Below, in pieces: positions 44,872 to 53,136 of a DNA stretch of 64,000 nucleotides (its first letter is position 1; the number at the start of each line of letters is the position of its first letter). The notes beneath the pieces were generated by a model. It was not told where the DNA came from. It saw nothing but the letters and a program-made list of their open reading frames with translations, and did no database searches. Source of the stretch: Bacillota bacterium (GTDB taxonomy: Bacteria > Bacillota > Clostridia > Clostridiales > Clostridiaceae); contig JAEXLD010000027.1 of assembly GCA_023445445.1 (NCBI GenBank), positions 15,908 through 79,907 of the forward strand, in the 5' to 3' direction. A program made the position numbers and the translations under genes.

Positions 44872-45016
44872 AATGTAAGTTACCTTCTAAATGCTCTCTT
44901 CCATAAAGAGCATAACAATAAAACCTATTAACTAGGTAAATTTTTACTCATTATAAAATAAATATAAAATTAAAATTAATTTATATTAGCAATTAGCTGG
45001 TGTCATAACTTACATT
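44872..45016 (-). promoter_or_regulatory. Long-range pairing elements in the ABC-F leader
   Basis: AATGTAAGTTA, between the ribosome binding site and start of the leader ORF (minus strand, 45016-45006), is exactly complementary to TAACTTACATT (44882-44872). A local hairpin, ATGCTCTT/AAGAGAGCAT, lies between them near 44890-44912. Alternate pairing could tie leader translation to the downstream terminator. Between 44640 and 44870 the leader is AT-rich with TTAAAACTTG direct repeats and no gene. The promoter's -10 is probably TATAAT at about 45039-45044. Confidence 0.6.
44986..45006 (-). CDS. Putative leader peptide MTPANC
   Basis: A six-codon ORF (Met-Thr-Pro-Ala-Asn-Cys, stop TAA) with a strong GAAGGAGG site about ten bases upstream of its ATG. 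It is the first ORF after the probable promoter and about 460 bases before the ABC-F gene. A ribosome stalled here by a drug would cover the pairing segment at 45006-45016. Translation is inferred, not shown. Confidence 0.55.
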   Translation of the reverse strand: MTPANC

Positions 45017-45096
45017 CCTCCTTCAACTCTTTCATATATTATATCATACTTTGCTTTGATTTATAATTACTTCCATCCATTTTATTACATACATCC

Positions 45097-45127
45097 CACT
45101 TTTTAATCCCCAGGGGACCAAAAAATG
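45097..45127 (-). repeat. Single CCCCWGGGG unit between exporter and ABC-F leader
   Basis: On the minus strand CCCATTTTTTGGT followed by CCCCTGGGG (45116-45108). It is ten bases after the stop codon of the exporter gene and upstream of the ABC-F leader promoter. Confidence 0.7.
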
Positions 45128-45136
45128 GGAATTTCT

Positions 45137-46906
45137 TTAAATCTCTAGGTATTGTGATTTATATAGGTTATAGTATAGGCCTTCCTTTTTTATTAAGTCC
45201 TTATGAGTTCCCTCTTCTAAGATATTCTTCTCCCCTATAAACATTATTTTATCTGAATTAACTATAGTAGATAATCTATGTGCTATTACGAAGGATGTTC
45301 TTCCCTTTAGTAATTCTTCTATTCCTTCTTGTAATAAAGCCTCTGTTTCTGTGTCTATACTTGCTGTTGCTTCATCTAAGATTAATATTCTTGGATTTGA
45401 CAGTAATACTCTAGCAAAGGATATAAGCTGCTTTTGCCCAACTGATAGCCCATTTCCTTGTTCATTTAAGTTTGTGTAGTACCCATCATTAAATTCCTTG
45501 ATAAAGTCATCTGCTCTAACTATTTTAGCCGCTTCTATTACTTCCTCATCAGTAGCATCTAATCTACCATATCTTATATTTTCCATTATAGTTCCAGAGA
45601 AAACGAAGGGATCTTGAAGCATAACACCAATTTCTTTTCTTAAAGATTTTAGTGTTACATCATTTATATTTATTCCATCAACAAGAATTTCTCCAGACTT
45701 TATTCTATAAAACCTTGAAAGTAAATTAACTATTGTGGTTTTCCCTGCTCCTGTTGGCCCAACTAAGGCTATTTTTTCTCCAGCTTTAATATTCATATTT
45801 AAATTTTCTAAAATAGTAGTATTTTTTTCATATTCAAAATACACATTTTTAAATTCTACATGTCCCTTAACATCTTTAAGCTCTATAGCATCACTTGCAT
45901 CATACTCAGGCTCTTCATCCATAGCTTCAAAAATTCTTTCTAAATAAGCCATTGCATTAATTAATGTGTTATAGAAATTTCCTATATTCATTATTGGAGC
46001 CCAAAATATCCATACATATGAAATAAAGGCTGCTATTAATCCTAAGGAAACTGAATCTCTAAATACTAAGATTCCAAAAATATAAATTAAAGATATTGAT
46101 GTTACTGAAATAATATCTATACTTGGCCAAATCAGAAAATTAAATCTAACTGCTTTCATCCAGGAATCACTATTTTCAAAGCAAAGCTCCTTAAAGGTCT
46201 CCATACTTTCTCTCTTTCTTGAGAAGGATTGTGTTACTCTTACACCATTTATACTTTCATGAATATAAGCATTTAAGTTTGATTGCTTTGCACTTAGTCT
46301 TTGGAAAGCCCTTCTTTGTGCATTTTTTATAGACATCATTACTATCATAAGTATAGGAATACCTATTAAAGTAACTAAGGTTAACTTTATACTTAGGAAG
46401 GACATAAATACTATTGCCAAAACTAAAGTAACCATATCTGCAATTAAATTTACAAAACCATTAGATAAAATATCACTTAGTGAATTAATATAGTTAACTA
46501 CCCTTACTAATATTTTTCCATGAGGTCTTGAGTCATAATAATTAAATGGAACATACTGAAGTTTCTTAAATAAATCATATCTCATATCCACTAATATATT
46601 TTGTCCAACATTACCCATGGTGTACATTCTATGCTTCATAATTATTGCTATAGCTATATATATCATTATATATAATACTGAAATTAAAGCTAAATTCTTA
46701 ATATCCTTATTTGGTATAAAATTATCTAGGGCTGATTTAATTATTACTGGTCCTAATAAGGCAAGTGAACTTGAAATTAACATTAATACAACTGAAAATG
46801 CTATTTTACTTTTATAGGGTTTCATATACTTTAATAATCTTTTTAAATAGGCTACATTAAAGCCCGTTTCTAATTCTTCATCTACATTATATTTATTTCT
46901 AGCCAT
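45137..46906 (-). CDS. Heterodimeric ABC exporter subunit with catalytic Walker B (BmrD/YheH-like)
   Basis: A 589-residue half-transporter: six membrane helices (about 30-330) and a C-terminal ATPase (about 350-589). Walker A is GPTGAGKTT and Walker B ILILDEATASIDTE has the catalytic Glu. The signature is altered to LSVGQ instead of LSGGQ. In asymmetric exporters this pattern marks the subunit that supplies the catalytic Glu to the active site and the defective signature to the inactive one. It begins immediately after its partner's stop codon (TAA-ATG). Substrate is probably a drug or other amphipathic compound. Confidence 0.92.
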   Translation of the reverse strand: MARNKYNVDEELETGFNVAYLKRLLKYMKPYKSKIAFSVVLMLISSSLALLGPVIIKSALDNFIPNKDIKNLALISVLYIMIYIAIAIIMKHRMYTMGNVGQNILVDMRYDLFKKLQYVPFNYYDSRPHGKILVRVVNYINSLSDILSNGFVNLIADMVTLVLAIVFMSFLSIKLTLVTLIGIPILMIVMMSIKNAQRRAFQRLSAKQSNLNAYIHESINGVRVTQSFSRKRESMETFKELCFENSDSWMKAVRFNFLIWPSIDIISVTSISLIYIFGILVFRDSVSLGLIAAFISYVWIFWAPIMNIGNFYNTLINAMAYLERIFEAMDEEPEYDASDAIELKDVKGHVEFKNVYFEYEKNTTILENLNMNIKAGEKIALVGPTGAGKTTIVNLLSRFYRIKSGEILVDGININDVTLKSLRKEIGVMLQDPFVFSGTIMENIRYGRLDATDEEVIEAAKIVRADDFIKEFNDGYYTNLNEQGNGLSVGQKQLISFARVLLSNPRILILDEATASIDTETEALLQEGIEELLKGRTSFVIAHRLSTIVNSDKIMFIGEKNILEEGTHKDLIKKEGLYYNLYKSQYLEI

Positions 46907-48649
46907 TTATACCCCTCCATTTCTTACATCTAAACTTCCATATTGAGTATAAAATATATTTGAATAATATCCACCCTTTTCTACTAACTCCTCATGAGTG
47001 CCTCTTTCAACTATTTCTCCATTATCTAATACTAAAATTAAGTCTGCTTGCTTTAATGAGGAAATTCTATGGGCAATTATAAAAGTAGTTTTCTTTTCCT
47101 TCATATTCTTTAACTCATACTGTATTTTCTTTTCAGTTTCCATATCAACAGCAGAAGTAACATCATCTAGTACAAATATTGAGGCATTTTTCATCATAGC
47201 TCTTGCTAAAGATACTCTTTGCTTTTGTCCTCCTGAAAGTCCTACTCCTCTTTCCCCTACTATAGTTTCATAGCCTTCATCAAGTCTTTTTATAAAGCCA
47301 TGAGCCTGTGCTTTTTTAGAAACTCTTTTTATTTCAGAAAAACTTGCTTTTGGATTACTAAAGGCAATGTTATCTTTAATAGTATCTGAAAATAAGAATA
47401 TATCTTGCATAGCTGTTGCAATATTTCCTCTTAAAATATCTAAATCTATATCCTTTATGTTAATTCCATCAATATAAATTTCACCTTCTGTGGCATCGTA
47501 AAATCTTGAAAGCAAATTTATTATAAGTGATTTTCCTGAACCTGTATGTCCAACTAATCCAATTGTTTGTCCAGCATCAGCCTTAAAGGAAATATTATTT
47601 ATTACTTTTCTTCCTTCTAAGGTTAAGGTTACATTTTTAAATTCTATATTACCTTCAAACTTATTAACATTAAATACATTGTCCTTATTTACTATGGTAC
47701 TCTCTGTTTTTAATAAATCCATAATTTTAGCTGAAGATGCTATAAATCTTTGAGCATCATTAATTAAATACCCACACATTCTCATTGGGTTATTTAATGC
47801 CCATAGTAAACTACTGAAAATAATAAGTTCTCCAAAAGTTATCTTTTCTAGGGCTGCTAAAATTCCACCAACTAAAATCATAATTACAGAAAGACTATTA
47901 GATAAGAATTCAAGCTTTGGAATATATTTTTTAGCAACCCTTATAGTATCAAGATTCTTATTTTTATAATTTTCATTTTCTGTGGTGAATTTATTAATTT
48001 CAAAATCTTCTCTACCAAAGGCTCTTACAACTCTATTACCACTTATATTTTCTTGAACAACTGAATTTAACCTTGAATAAGCTTCTCTTATATTATGGAA
48101 GGTTGGTGATATCTCCTTGCTCATTTTAAAAGTTAAAAATCCAATTATAGGGGCAATTAAAAGCATAAATAAAGTTAAAATGTAATTTACATACATCATT
48201 GAAACAATAGCAAAACTAAAGGTTGTTATGGCTGCTAAAATATTATAAACAACCCAGGCAATAAAGTGTCTTATGGCATCAGTATCTCCTGTCATTCTCG
48301 CCATAAGATCTCCAGTTTTAACTCTACTATAGAAATTAACATCTAAATTTAAGAGTTTATCATATAAATCCGTTCTAATTTTAAATAGAACGTCTTGTGA
48401 AATAATTTCAAAAATCATTTGATAGCTAAAAGTTATAATACCCTTAACAACTACAACCGATATCATTATTGAAATTAGAGGAATAAGTAATGAGGTTTCA
48501 CCCTTTCCAAAAACTCTATCAATAATTCTACCTGCAATAAATGGATTTACCATATTAATTGCGGAAGTAACTAATACTAAAAATAATGCAAAGAAATATT
48601 TAAACTTGTGTTTTTTTAAATAACTAAATATCCATTTTATGCTATCCAT
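46907..48649 (-). CDS. Heterodimeric ABC exporter subunit with degenerate Walker B (BmrC/YheI-like)
   Basis: A 580-residue half-transporter, first in the operon. Six membrane helices (about 15-310) precede the ATPase domain. The signature LSGGQ is intact, but the Walker B ends FVLDDVTSAVDME, with Asp in place of the catalytic Glu. Together with the LSVGQ of its partner this gives one active and one degenerate ATP site, as in BmrCD, LmrCD and TM287/288. An AraC-family gene is divergently oriented upstream and may control the operon. Confidence 0.92.
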   Translation of the reverse strand: MDSIKWIFSYLKKHKFKYFFALFLVLVTSAINMVNPFIAGRIIDRVFGKGETSLLIPLISIMISVVVVKGIITFSYQMIFEIISQDVLFKIRTDLYDKLLNLDVNFYSRVKTGDLMARMTGDTDAIRHFIAWVVYNILAAITTFSFAIVSMMYVNYILTLFMLLIAPIIGFLTFKMSKEISPTFHNIREAYSRLNSVVQENISGNRVVRAFGREDFEINKFTTENENYKNKNLDTIRVAKKYIPKLEFLSNSLSVIMILVGGILAALEKITFGELIIFSSLLWALNNPMRMCGYLINDAQRFIASSAKIMDLLKTESTIVNKDNVFNVNKFEGNIEFKNVTLTLEGRKVINNISFKADAGQTIGLVGHTGSGKSLIINLLSRFYDATEGEIYIDGINIKDIDLDILRGNIATAMQDIFLFSDTIKDNIAFSNPKASFSEIKRVSKKAQAHGFIKRLDEGYETIVGERGVGLSGGQKQRVSLARAMMKNASIFVLDDVTSAVDMETEKKIQYELKNMKEKKTTFIIAHRISSLKQADLILVLDNGEIVERGTHEELVEKGGYYSNIFYTQYGSLDVRNGGV

Positions 48650-48726
48650 ATAACCGTCTCCTTTTAATATTTATTTATAACTATCATTATAAATAAGTTA
48701 TTGAAAATAAAAATGTATTATATTAA

Positions 48727-48760
48727 ACTTTAAATGTATATTATTATACATTTAAAAGTT
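48727..48760. promoter_or_regulatory. Palindrome between exporter operon and AraC gene
   Basis: AACTTTAAATGTATA (from 48726) is mirrored by TATACATTTAAAAGTT (to 48760) with one extra T; the inner TTTAAATGTA/TACATTTAAA arms are perfect. It sits 22 bases before the AraC start and about 80 bases upstream of the exporter operon, a likely operator for one or both. Confidence 0.5.
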
Positions 48761-48781
48761 ATATTTATTGGGGGTATTGAT

Positions 48782-49636
48782 ATGAGCAAAGTATATACAA
48801 ACATAGACAATTATAATCCTCAAATTCTTTTTGTAATTGAAGCAAATTGTTCTCCAGAAACTTATTTCCCAGAAACTTATTATCATTGCCATGATTATAT
48901 TGAGCTATCCTTTATAATGTCTGGATCAGTAGATTATTGTGTTGAAAATGAAAATTATACTTTGAAAAAAGGACAAGTTTTAATTTCAAACCCTGGGATA
49001 TATCATCAAGAATTTTTCTACTCTAATACAAGATGTAAAGAACTTCACATAGGCTTAACTAATTTCAATTCATTTAATAACTCTAAAAAGGACTATATTG
49101 ATATTGGAGATAAAAATATATTAACCTTTAGTAAATATAGGGATGATATTTTAAAGACTTGCTTAGAAATAATTGATGAGCAAAAGAACTATAATAGTAG
49201 TTCTCCCTTTATGTTAAAATCTTTAGTAATGAAATTATTAGTTCTCTTACATAGGGAGATAAATGAAGAATCTCCTAATTCTGATTCCCATGAAGTTTCT
49301 TTTAAATCTCGTGAGAAAAAAGAGTTAGTTGAAGGAATAACTAAATACTTAAATGACCATTATGTACAAGATATTTCATTATATACTTTATCTAAAAATA
49401 TGTATTTAAGTCCTGTTTATATATCTAAGATTTTTAAAGAAGTAATGGGTGATTCTCCTATTAATTATTTAATACAAATAAGGCTTGCAAAATCAAAGGA
49501 ATTGTTAGAAGATTCAAATCTTTCAATAAAAACTATAGCCAAGATGGTTGGATATGATGATCCTTATTATTTTAGTAAGCTTTATAAGAAGTATTATGGA
49601 GTTTCTCCAAATAAAACAAGGGACAACTTAAGATAA
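48782..49636 (+). CDS. AraC-family transcriptional regulator with cupin sensor domain
   Basis: A 284-residue regulator. The N-terminal cupin-like domain (about 10-150) contains YYHCHDYIELSFIMSG and KKGQVLISNPGIYHQ. The C-terminal 100 residues are two AraC helix-turn-helix motifs: LSKNMYLSPVYISKIFKEVMGDSPINY and IKTIAKMVGYDDPYYFSKLYKKYYGVSPN. The ATG at 48782 follows GGGGG and TATTGAT; an upstream frame of 16 codons lacks a ribosome binding site. It is divergent from the ABC exporter. Cupin-AraC proteins typically sense sugars, so the target may lie elsewhere. Confidence 0.9.
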   Translation: MSKVYTNIDNYNPQILFVIEANCSPETYFPETYYHCHDYIELSFIMSGSVDYCVENENYTLKKGQVLISNPGIYHQEFFYSNTRCKELHIGLTNFNSFNNSKKDYIDIGDKNILTFSKYRDDILKTCLEIIDEQKNYNSSSPFMLKSLVMKLLVLLHREINEESPNSDSHEVSFKSREKKELVEGITKYLNDHYVQDISLYTLSKNMYLSPVYISKIFKEVMGDSPINYLIQIRLAKSKELLEDSNLSIKTIAKMVGYDDPYYFSKLYKKYYGVSPNKTRDNLR

Positions 49637-49639
49637 TGC

Positions 49640-49765
49640 ATAATTATGGTAAAAACTCCTAATGGAGTTTTGCAGAATGAAGAATGTAGAATGTAGAATG
49701 TAGAATTAAGGTGTAAATTCTTCCTTCGTCAGAATTTAGAATTAATTAAAGAATGAAAAATCTCT
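49640..49765. repeat. Intergenic element with AACTCC hairpin and AATGTAG heptamers
   Basis: AAAAACTCC-taat-GGAGTTTT (about 49651-49671) is followed by three tandem AATGTAG heptamers (49683-49703) and a hairpin TAAATTCT/AGAATTTA (about 49713-49738). Same family as the elements at 2074, 3183 and 7215. Confidence 0.6.
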
Positions 49766-49791
49766 TTGCTGAAGGAAAATCGAAATAAAAA

Positions 49792-49832
49792 AAAGAAATA
49801 GACATTAATTTTAGTCTATTTCTTTCTTTTTC
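49792..49832 (+). terminator. Intrinsic terminator after the AraC gene
   Basis: AAAGAAATAGAC (49792-49803) pairs with GTCTATTTCTTT (49814-49825), then CTTTTTC. Confidence 0.8.
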
Positions 49833-49918
49833 TATAATTATATTACCACAAAATTGCATTTTTTTCAAGACTAGTAATCTCTTTAAATAAGGTGTATTAA
49901 GTATATGGAGGTGTAATT

Positions 49919-50800
49919 ATGGAAGATAAAAATATGACTGCATTGATTAGTTGTTTTGCTAGAGCCTATCATACTAAAAATTATAAATTTAAAATATTTA
50001 ATGATCCATTAGCTGAAAAAATATTAAGTGATGAGGAGTATGAAAATATTAGCAATAATATGAAAAATGGAATATCATTTTTTAATCCAAACTTTAAGGG
50101 AACTGATGAAGAAGCCTTAAGGTTTATTGTTGATAATCAGTTATCACCATCGGTATTAGGAAGAAGTGCTTTTACAGAAAGATCCTTATTAAATTCAAAA
50201 AAATTAGGTGCTAAACAATATTTAATTTTTGCTAGTGGTTATGACACTTCATTTTATAAAAACAATGATTTAAAGGTATTTGAAATTGATAGAGAAGAAA
50301 TGATTAATGATAAGAAAAAAAGATTAAGTAATGCTAATATTGATTATTCAAATATAGAATTTATTAAGGCAGATTTTACTAATGATGACTGGATTGAATT
50401 GCTTTTACAATCTAGTTACAAAAGGTCTGAGAAAGCTTTTTGTAGCTTACTTGGAATAAGTTATTATTTAACCAAAGAGGAATTTGAAAACTTTATAAGT
50501 AAGATTTCAAGTGTTTTACAGGTTGGCAGTGAAATTGTATTTGACTATCCAACTTTTGATGAAACAATTAATGAAAAGCTAAATCAAGAATTAGCAAAAG
50601 CTGCAAATGAAGAAATGAAATCAAAATATAGTCTTTCTGACTTAGAAAAAATCTTAGAAAAAAATAATATGCTAATTTATGAGAATCTAACAAGTGATGA
50701 TATGAATAGAGAGTATTTTCAAGATTATAATATACTTAATCCAAAGCATCAGATTAAAGCCCCTAAAGGAGTATCTTATTGTTTAGTGGTTAAAAGATAA
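49919..50800 (+). CDS. LCM-type SAM-dependent methyltransferase
   Basis: A 293-residue methyltransferase of the leucine carboxyl methyltransferase-like family. It opens with MTALISCFARAYHTKNYKFKIFNDPLAEKIL, the standard start of bacterial members. AKQYLIFASGYDTSFYK is the SAM-binding motif I (usually VVLGAGLDTRAYR; here ASGYDT), and VFEIDRE follows. The bacterial substrates are unknown; related enzymes modify small molecules such as polyketides. AGGTGTAATT precedes the ATG. It is monocistronic. Confidence 0.85.
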   Translation: MEDKNMTALISCFARAYHTKNYKFKIFNDPLAEKILSDEEYENISNNMKNGISFFNPNFKGTDEEALRFIVDNQLSPSVLGRSAFTERSLLNSKKLGAKQYLIFASGYDTSFYKNNDLKVFEIDREEMINDKKKRLSNANIDYSNIEFIKADFTNDDWIELLLQSSYKRSEKAFCSLLGISYYLTKEEFENFISKISSVLQVGSEIVFDYPTFDETINEKLNQELAKAANEEMKSKYSLSDLEKILEKNNMLIYENLTSDDMNREYFQDYNILNPKHQIKAPKGVSYCLVVKR

Positions 50801-50821
50801 TGGTTAAAAGATAAATACCAA

Positions 50822-50886
50822 GGAGCTGTGGCACAATGCAAATGAAAAGTGCAAAATTTTTAATTATAGGTTCTTGCCACAGCCCC
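50822..50886. repeat. Short inverted repeat with GCTGTGGCA ends
   Basis: GCTGTGGCA (50825-50833) and TGCCACAGC (50875-50883) are perfect complements; outer bases extend the pairing. AATGCAAATG-type sequence lies inside. It shares its end with the element at 2074. Confidence 0.65.
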
Positions 50887-50925
50887 TATTAATTTCCAAT
50901 ATTTTAAGATTAACAATCATAAAGA

Positions 50926-50950
50926 AAAAACTCCGTTCGGAGTTTTTAAA
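50926..50950 (-). terminator. Terminator of the SGNH esterase gene
   Basis: AAAAACTCC-gttc-GGAGTTTTT, with TTTTTTCTTT after the stem on the minus strand, 18 bases past the stop at 50968. Confidence 0.85.
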
Positions 50951-50967
50951 TGAAATAATTATTGTTC

Positions 50968-51960
50968 TTATTTTAGAATTTCTTTAATCTTCTCTACTAA
51001 TTCATCAGCCATAATATTGTGGGTTATTTGGCTTGGATGATATGCTTGTCCGTATCCATTTTCTTCTTTTTGATGGCTATGCTCTAGGAAAAATATGTCC
51101 TTATCTTCCTTAGAATTATAATATTCAACTACATGATTTTTAACATAATCTCTTATATCCTCTAAGGCTTTCCCTTCCATAGCTGGACCTATAGCACATA
51201 TTATCTTTACTTTTCCATAGTAATTTCTAATTCTAGTTATTAATTTTCTATAACCCTCAACAAAACTCTCTTTACTTGGTGGATTACCATTAAAATCATT
51301 TGTTCCTAAATTAATTATTACAATATTAGGAATGTAATTAGAGAAATCCCATTTCTTATTTGTATCTTTATTAGTTATCCAATCAATTCTCTCCGGTAGT
51401 GGCATTGGCGAATCATCATAGTTTCTTACTAATCCAAGACCTGACCAAGCAGTTATGGTTAATTCTGCATTTAATTTTCTAGCTGCTATGGCTCCATAGG
51501 ATGAATAGCTATTTTCATCTTTAGAGTAAAAGTCTCCGAATTCATTTTCTGATTCATTTCCATAGCCACAGCTTATAGAATCTCCAAATATCTCAATTTT
51601 TAATTCTTTTTCTTTAGGTGCCTCTAGTATTTTCCCATTAAAAATTTCAAAGCCATAAAAGCTTGTAGTTCCTACAAAGGTTTCTGTTCTCTTAACTAGC
51701 TCTAAGATATGCTCTCCCTCCTCTATATCCTCTACTAATTTATATAGCTTTCTTTCTGTAACTGGAAAGGATTTATTATATAATTCTCCATCTAAAACTA
51801 CTAAAAAATAATCTTCCCCATCTGATTCCATATCTGCATAAACTTTATTACCTATAAAATTTATAGTTAGTGAAGTCTTAGCCCAACCAAATTCAACTTT
51901 TTCTGAATTAGAAAAATCAAATCTTCCTGAATATTTTATTTTATTTCTAGATAACATCAT
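50968..51960 (-). CDS. SGNH-hydrolase esterase, CE2-like two-domain type
   Basis: A 330-residue cytoplasmic esterase. The N-terminal beta-sandwich (about 5-115) precedes an SGNH/GDSL domain. The nucleophile is Ser128 in IFGDSISCGYG, block III is NLGTNDF, and the catalytic His is in AYHPSQITHN. Ser occupies the place between Pro and Gln where many SGNH enzymes have the Asp of DxxH. This two-domain layout and the missing Asp match carbohydrate esterase family 2, which removes acetyl groups from xylan, glucomannan or other sugars. It is last in the minus-strand sugar cluster, 12 bases after the aldo/keto reductase gene. Confidence 0.82.
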   Translation of the reverse strand: MMLSRNKIKYSGRFDFSNSEKVEFGWAKTSLTINFIGNKVYADMESDGEDYFLVVLDGELYNKSFPVTERKLYKLVEDIEEGEHILELVKRTETFVGTTSFYGFEIFNGKILEAPKEKELKIEIFGDSISCGYGNESENEFGDFYSKDENSYSSYGAIAARKLNAELTITAWSGLGLVRNYDDSPMPLPERIDWITNKDTNKKWDFSNYIPNIVIINLGTNDFNGNPPSKESFVEGYRKLITRIRNYYGKVKIICAIGPAMEGKALEDIRDYVKNHVVEYYNSKEDKDIFFLEHSHQKEENGYGQAYHPSQITHNIMADELVEKIKEILK

Positions 51961-51972
51961 TACACCTTACCC

Positions 51973-52965
51973 CTATATTAAGATTTCATCTATTTTATTT
52001 AACTCTTCATCTGAAAAACTTAAATTCTCAATTATCTTTACATTATCTAATATTTGTTCTGGCTTACTTGCTCCAATTAATACAGTATTAACAATATCTT
52101 TTCTTATAACCCAAGCCAGTGACATTTCTGCTAGAGTTTGTCCTCTTCCTTCAGCTAATTCATTTAACTTTCTTATTTTATTTAATTTCTCTTCTGTTAT
52201 ATCTTTTTCATTTAAGAATCTAGCAGTTACTTTTTTAGCTCTTGAATCCTCTGGAATTCCATGAAGATACTTATTTGTAAGAAGTCCTTGTGCTAATGGT
52301 GAAAAGGCTATTGAACCTATACCTTCTTTCTTATGGATATCATGTAGTCCCTCTTCTTCACTCCATCTATTAAACATACTATAACTAAATTGATGAATTA
52401 AACAAGGTTTTCCATTTGCTTTTAATATTTTTGATGCTTCCTTTAATTCCTTTGGATGATAATTTGACAAACCTATATATAAGGCTTTTCCTTCCTTAAC
52501 TATATCTGTTAAGGCTCCCATAGTTTCTTCTAATGGTGTATCTGGATCTGGTCTATGATGATAAAAAATATCTACATAATCTAAATTCATTCTTTTTAAA
52601 CTTTGATCTAAGCTTGATATTAAATACTTTCTTGAGCCACCATTTCCATAAGGACCAGCCCACATCTCATACCCAGCTTTAGTAGAAATAACCATTTCAT
52701 CTCTATAAGCTTTTAAGTTGTTATTTAGTATTCTTCCAAAGTTTTCTTCAGCAGCTCCAGGAACTGGTCCATAATTATTAGCTAAATCAAAATGAGTTAT
52801 ACCATTATTAAAGGCTTCAAAAATTATATCCTTTTGATTTTCAATTGGATCTACTGAACCAAAGTTATGCCATAGACCTAGTGCAACCCTTGGCAAATAT
52901 AACCCACTATTTCCACACTTTATATATTTCATCTTTTCGTATCTATCTTCTTTAATATTTCCCAT
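51973..52965 (-). CDS. Aldo/keto reductase (YghZ-like)
   Basis: A 330-residue NADPH-dependent reductase of the AKR14/YghZ group. The catalytic set is visible: Asp and Tyr in HFDLANNYGP, Lys in VISTKAGYEMW and His in DIFYHHRPD. The later IGASKPEQILDNV binds NADP. YghZ-type enzymes reduce L-glyceraldehyde 3-phosphate and methylglyoxal. The ATG at 52965 has GGAGGG nine bases upstream, better than the TTG six codons earlier. It is probably co-transcribed with the esterase. Confidence 0.88.
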   Translation of the reverse strand: MGNIKEDRYEKMKYIKCGNSGLYLPRVALGLWHNFGSVDPIENQKDIIFEAFNNGITHFDLANNYGPVPGAAEENFGRILNNNLKAYRDEMVISTKAGYEMWAGPYGNGGSRKYLISSLDQSLKRMNLDYVDIFYHHRPDPDTPLEETMGALTDIVKEGKALYIGLSNYHPKELKEASKILKANGKPCLIHQFSYSMFNRWSEEEGLHDIHKKEGIGSIAFSPLAQGLLTNKYLHGIPEDSRAKKVTARFLNEKDITEEKLNKIRKLNELAEGRGQTLAEMSLAWVIRKDIVNTVLIGASKPEQILDNVKIIENLSFSDEELNKIDEILI

Positions 52966-53073
52966 AAATTCTTTCCCTCCCAATTTTTAATATATATTTA
53001 TATTGTACATTTTAAATAAAAAATAAAAAATTCTTAATTAGTGAAATTAACTAAATTATATTTTTAAATTTCT

Positions 53074-53118
53074 AAAAAAAGCTATCATTAGCTGAATTGT
53101 CATCCACTAACGATAGCC
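53074..53118 (-). terminator. Terminator of the ROK gene
   Basis: On the minus strand GCTATCGTTAG pairs with CTAATGATAGC (one mismatch) and is followed by seven T residues. Confidence 0.85.
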
Positions 53119-53136
53119 CTTTAAATTAATTATACA

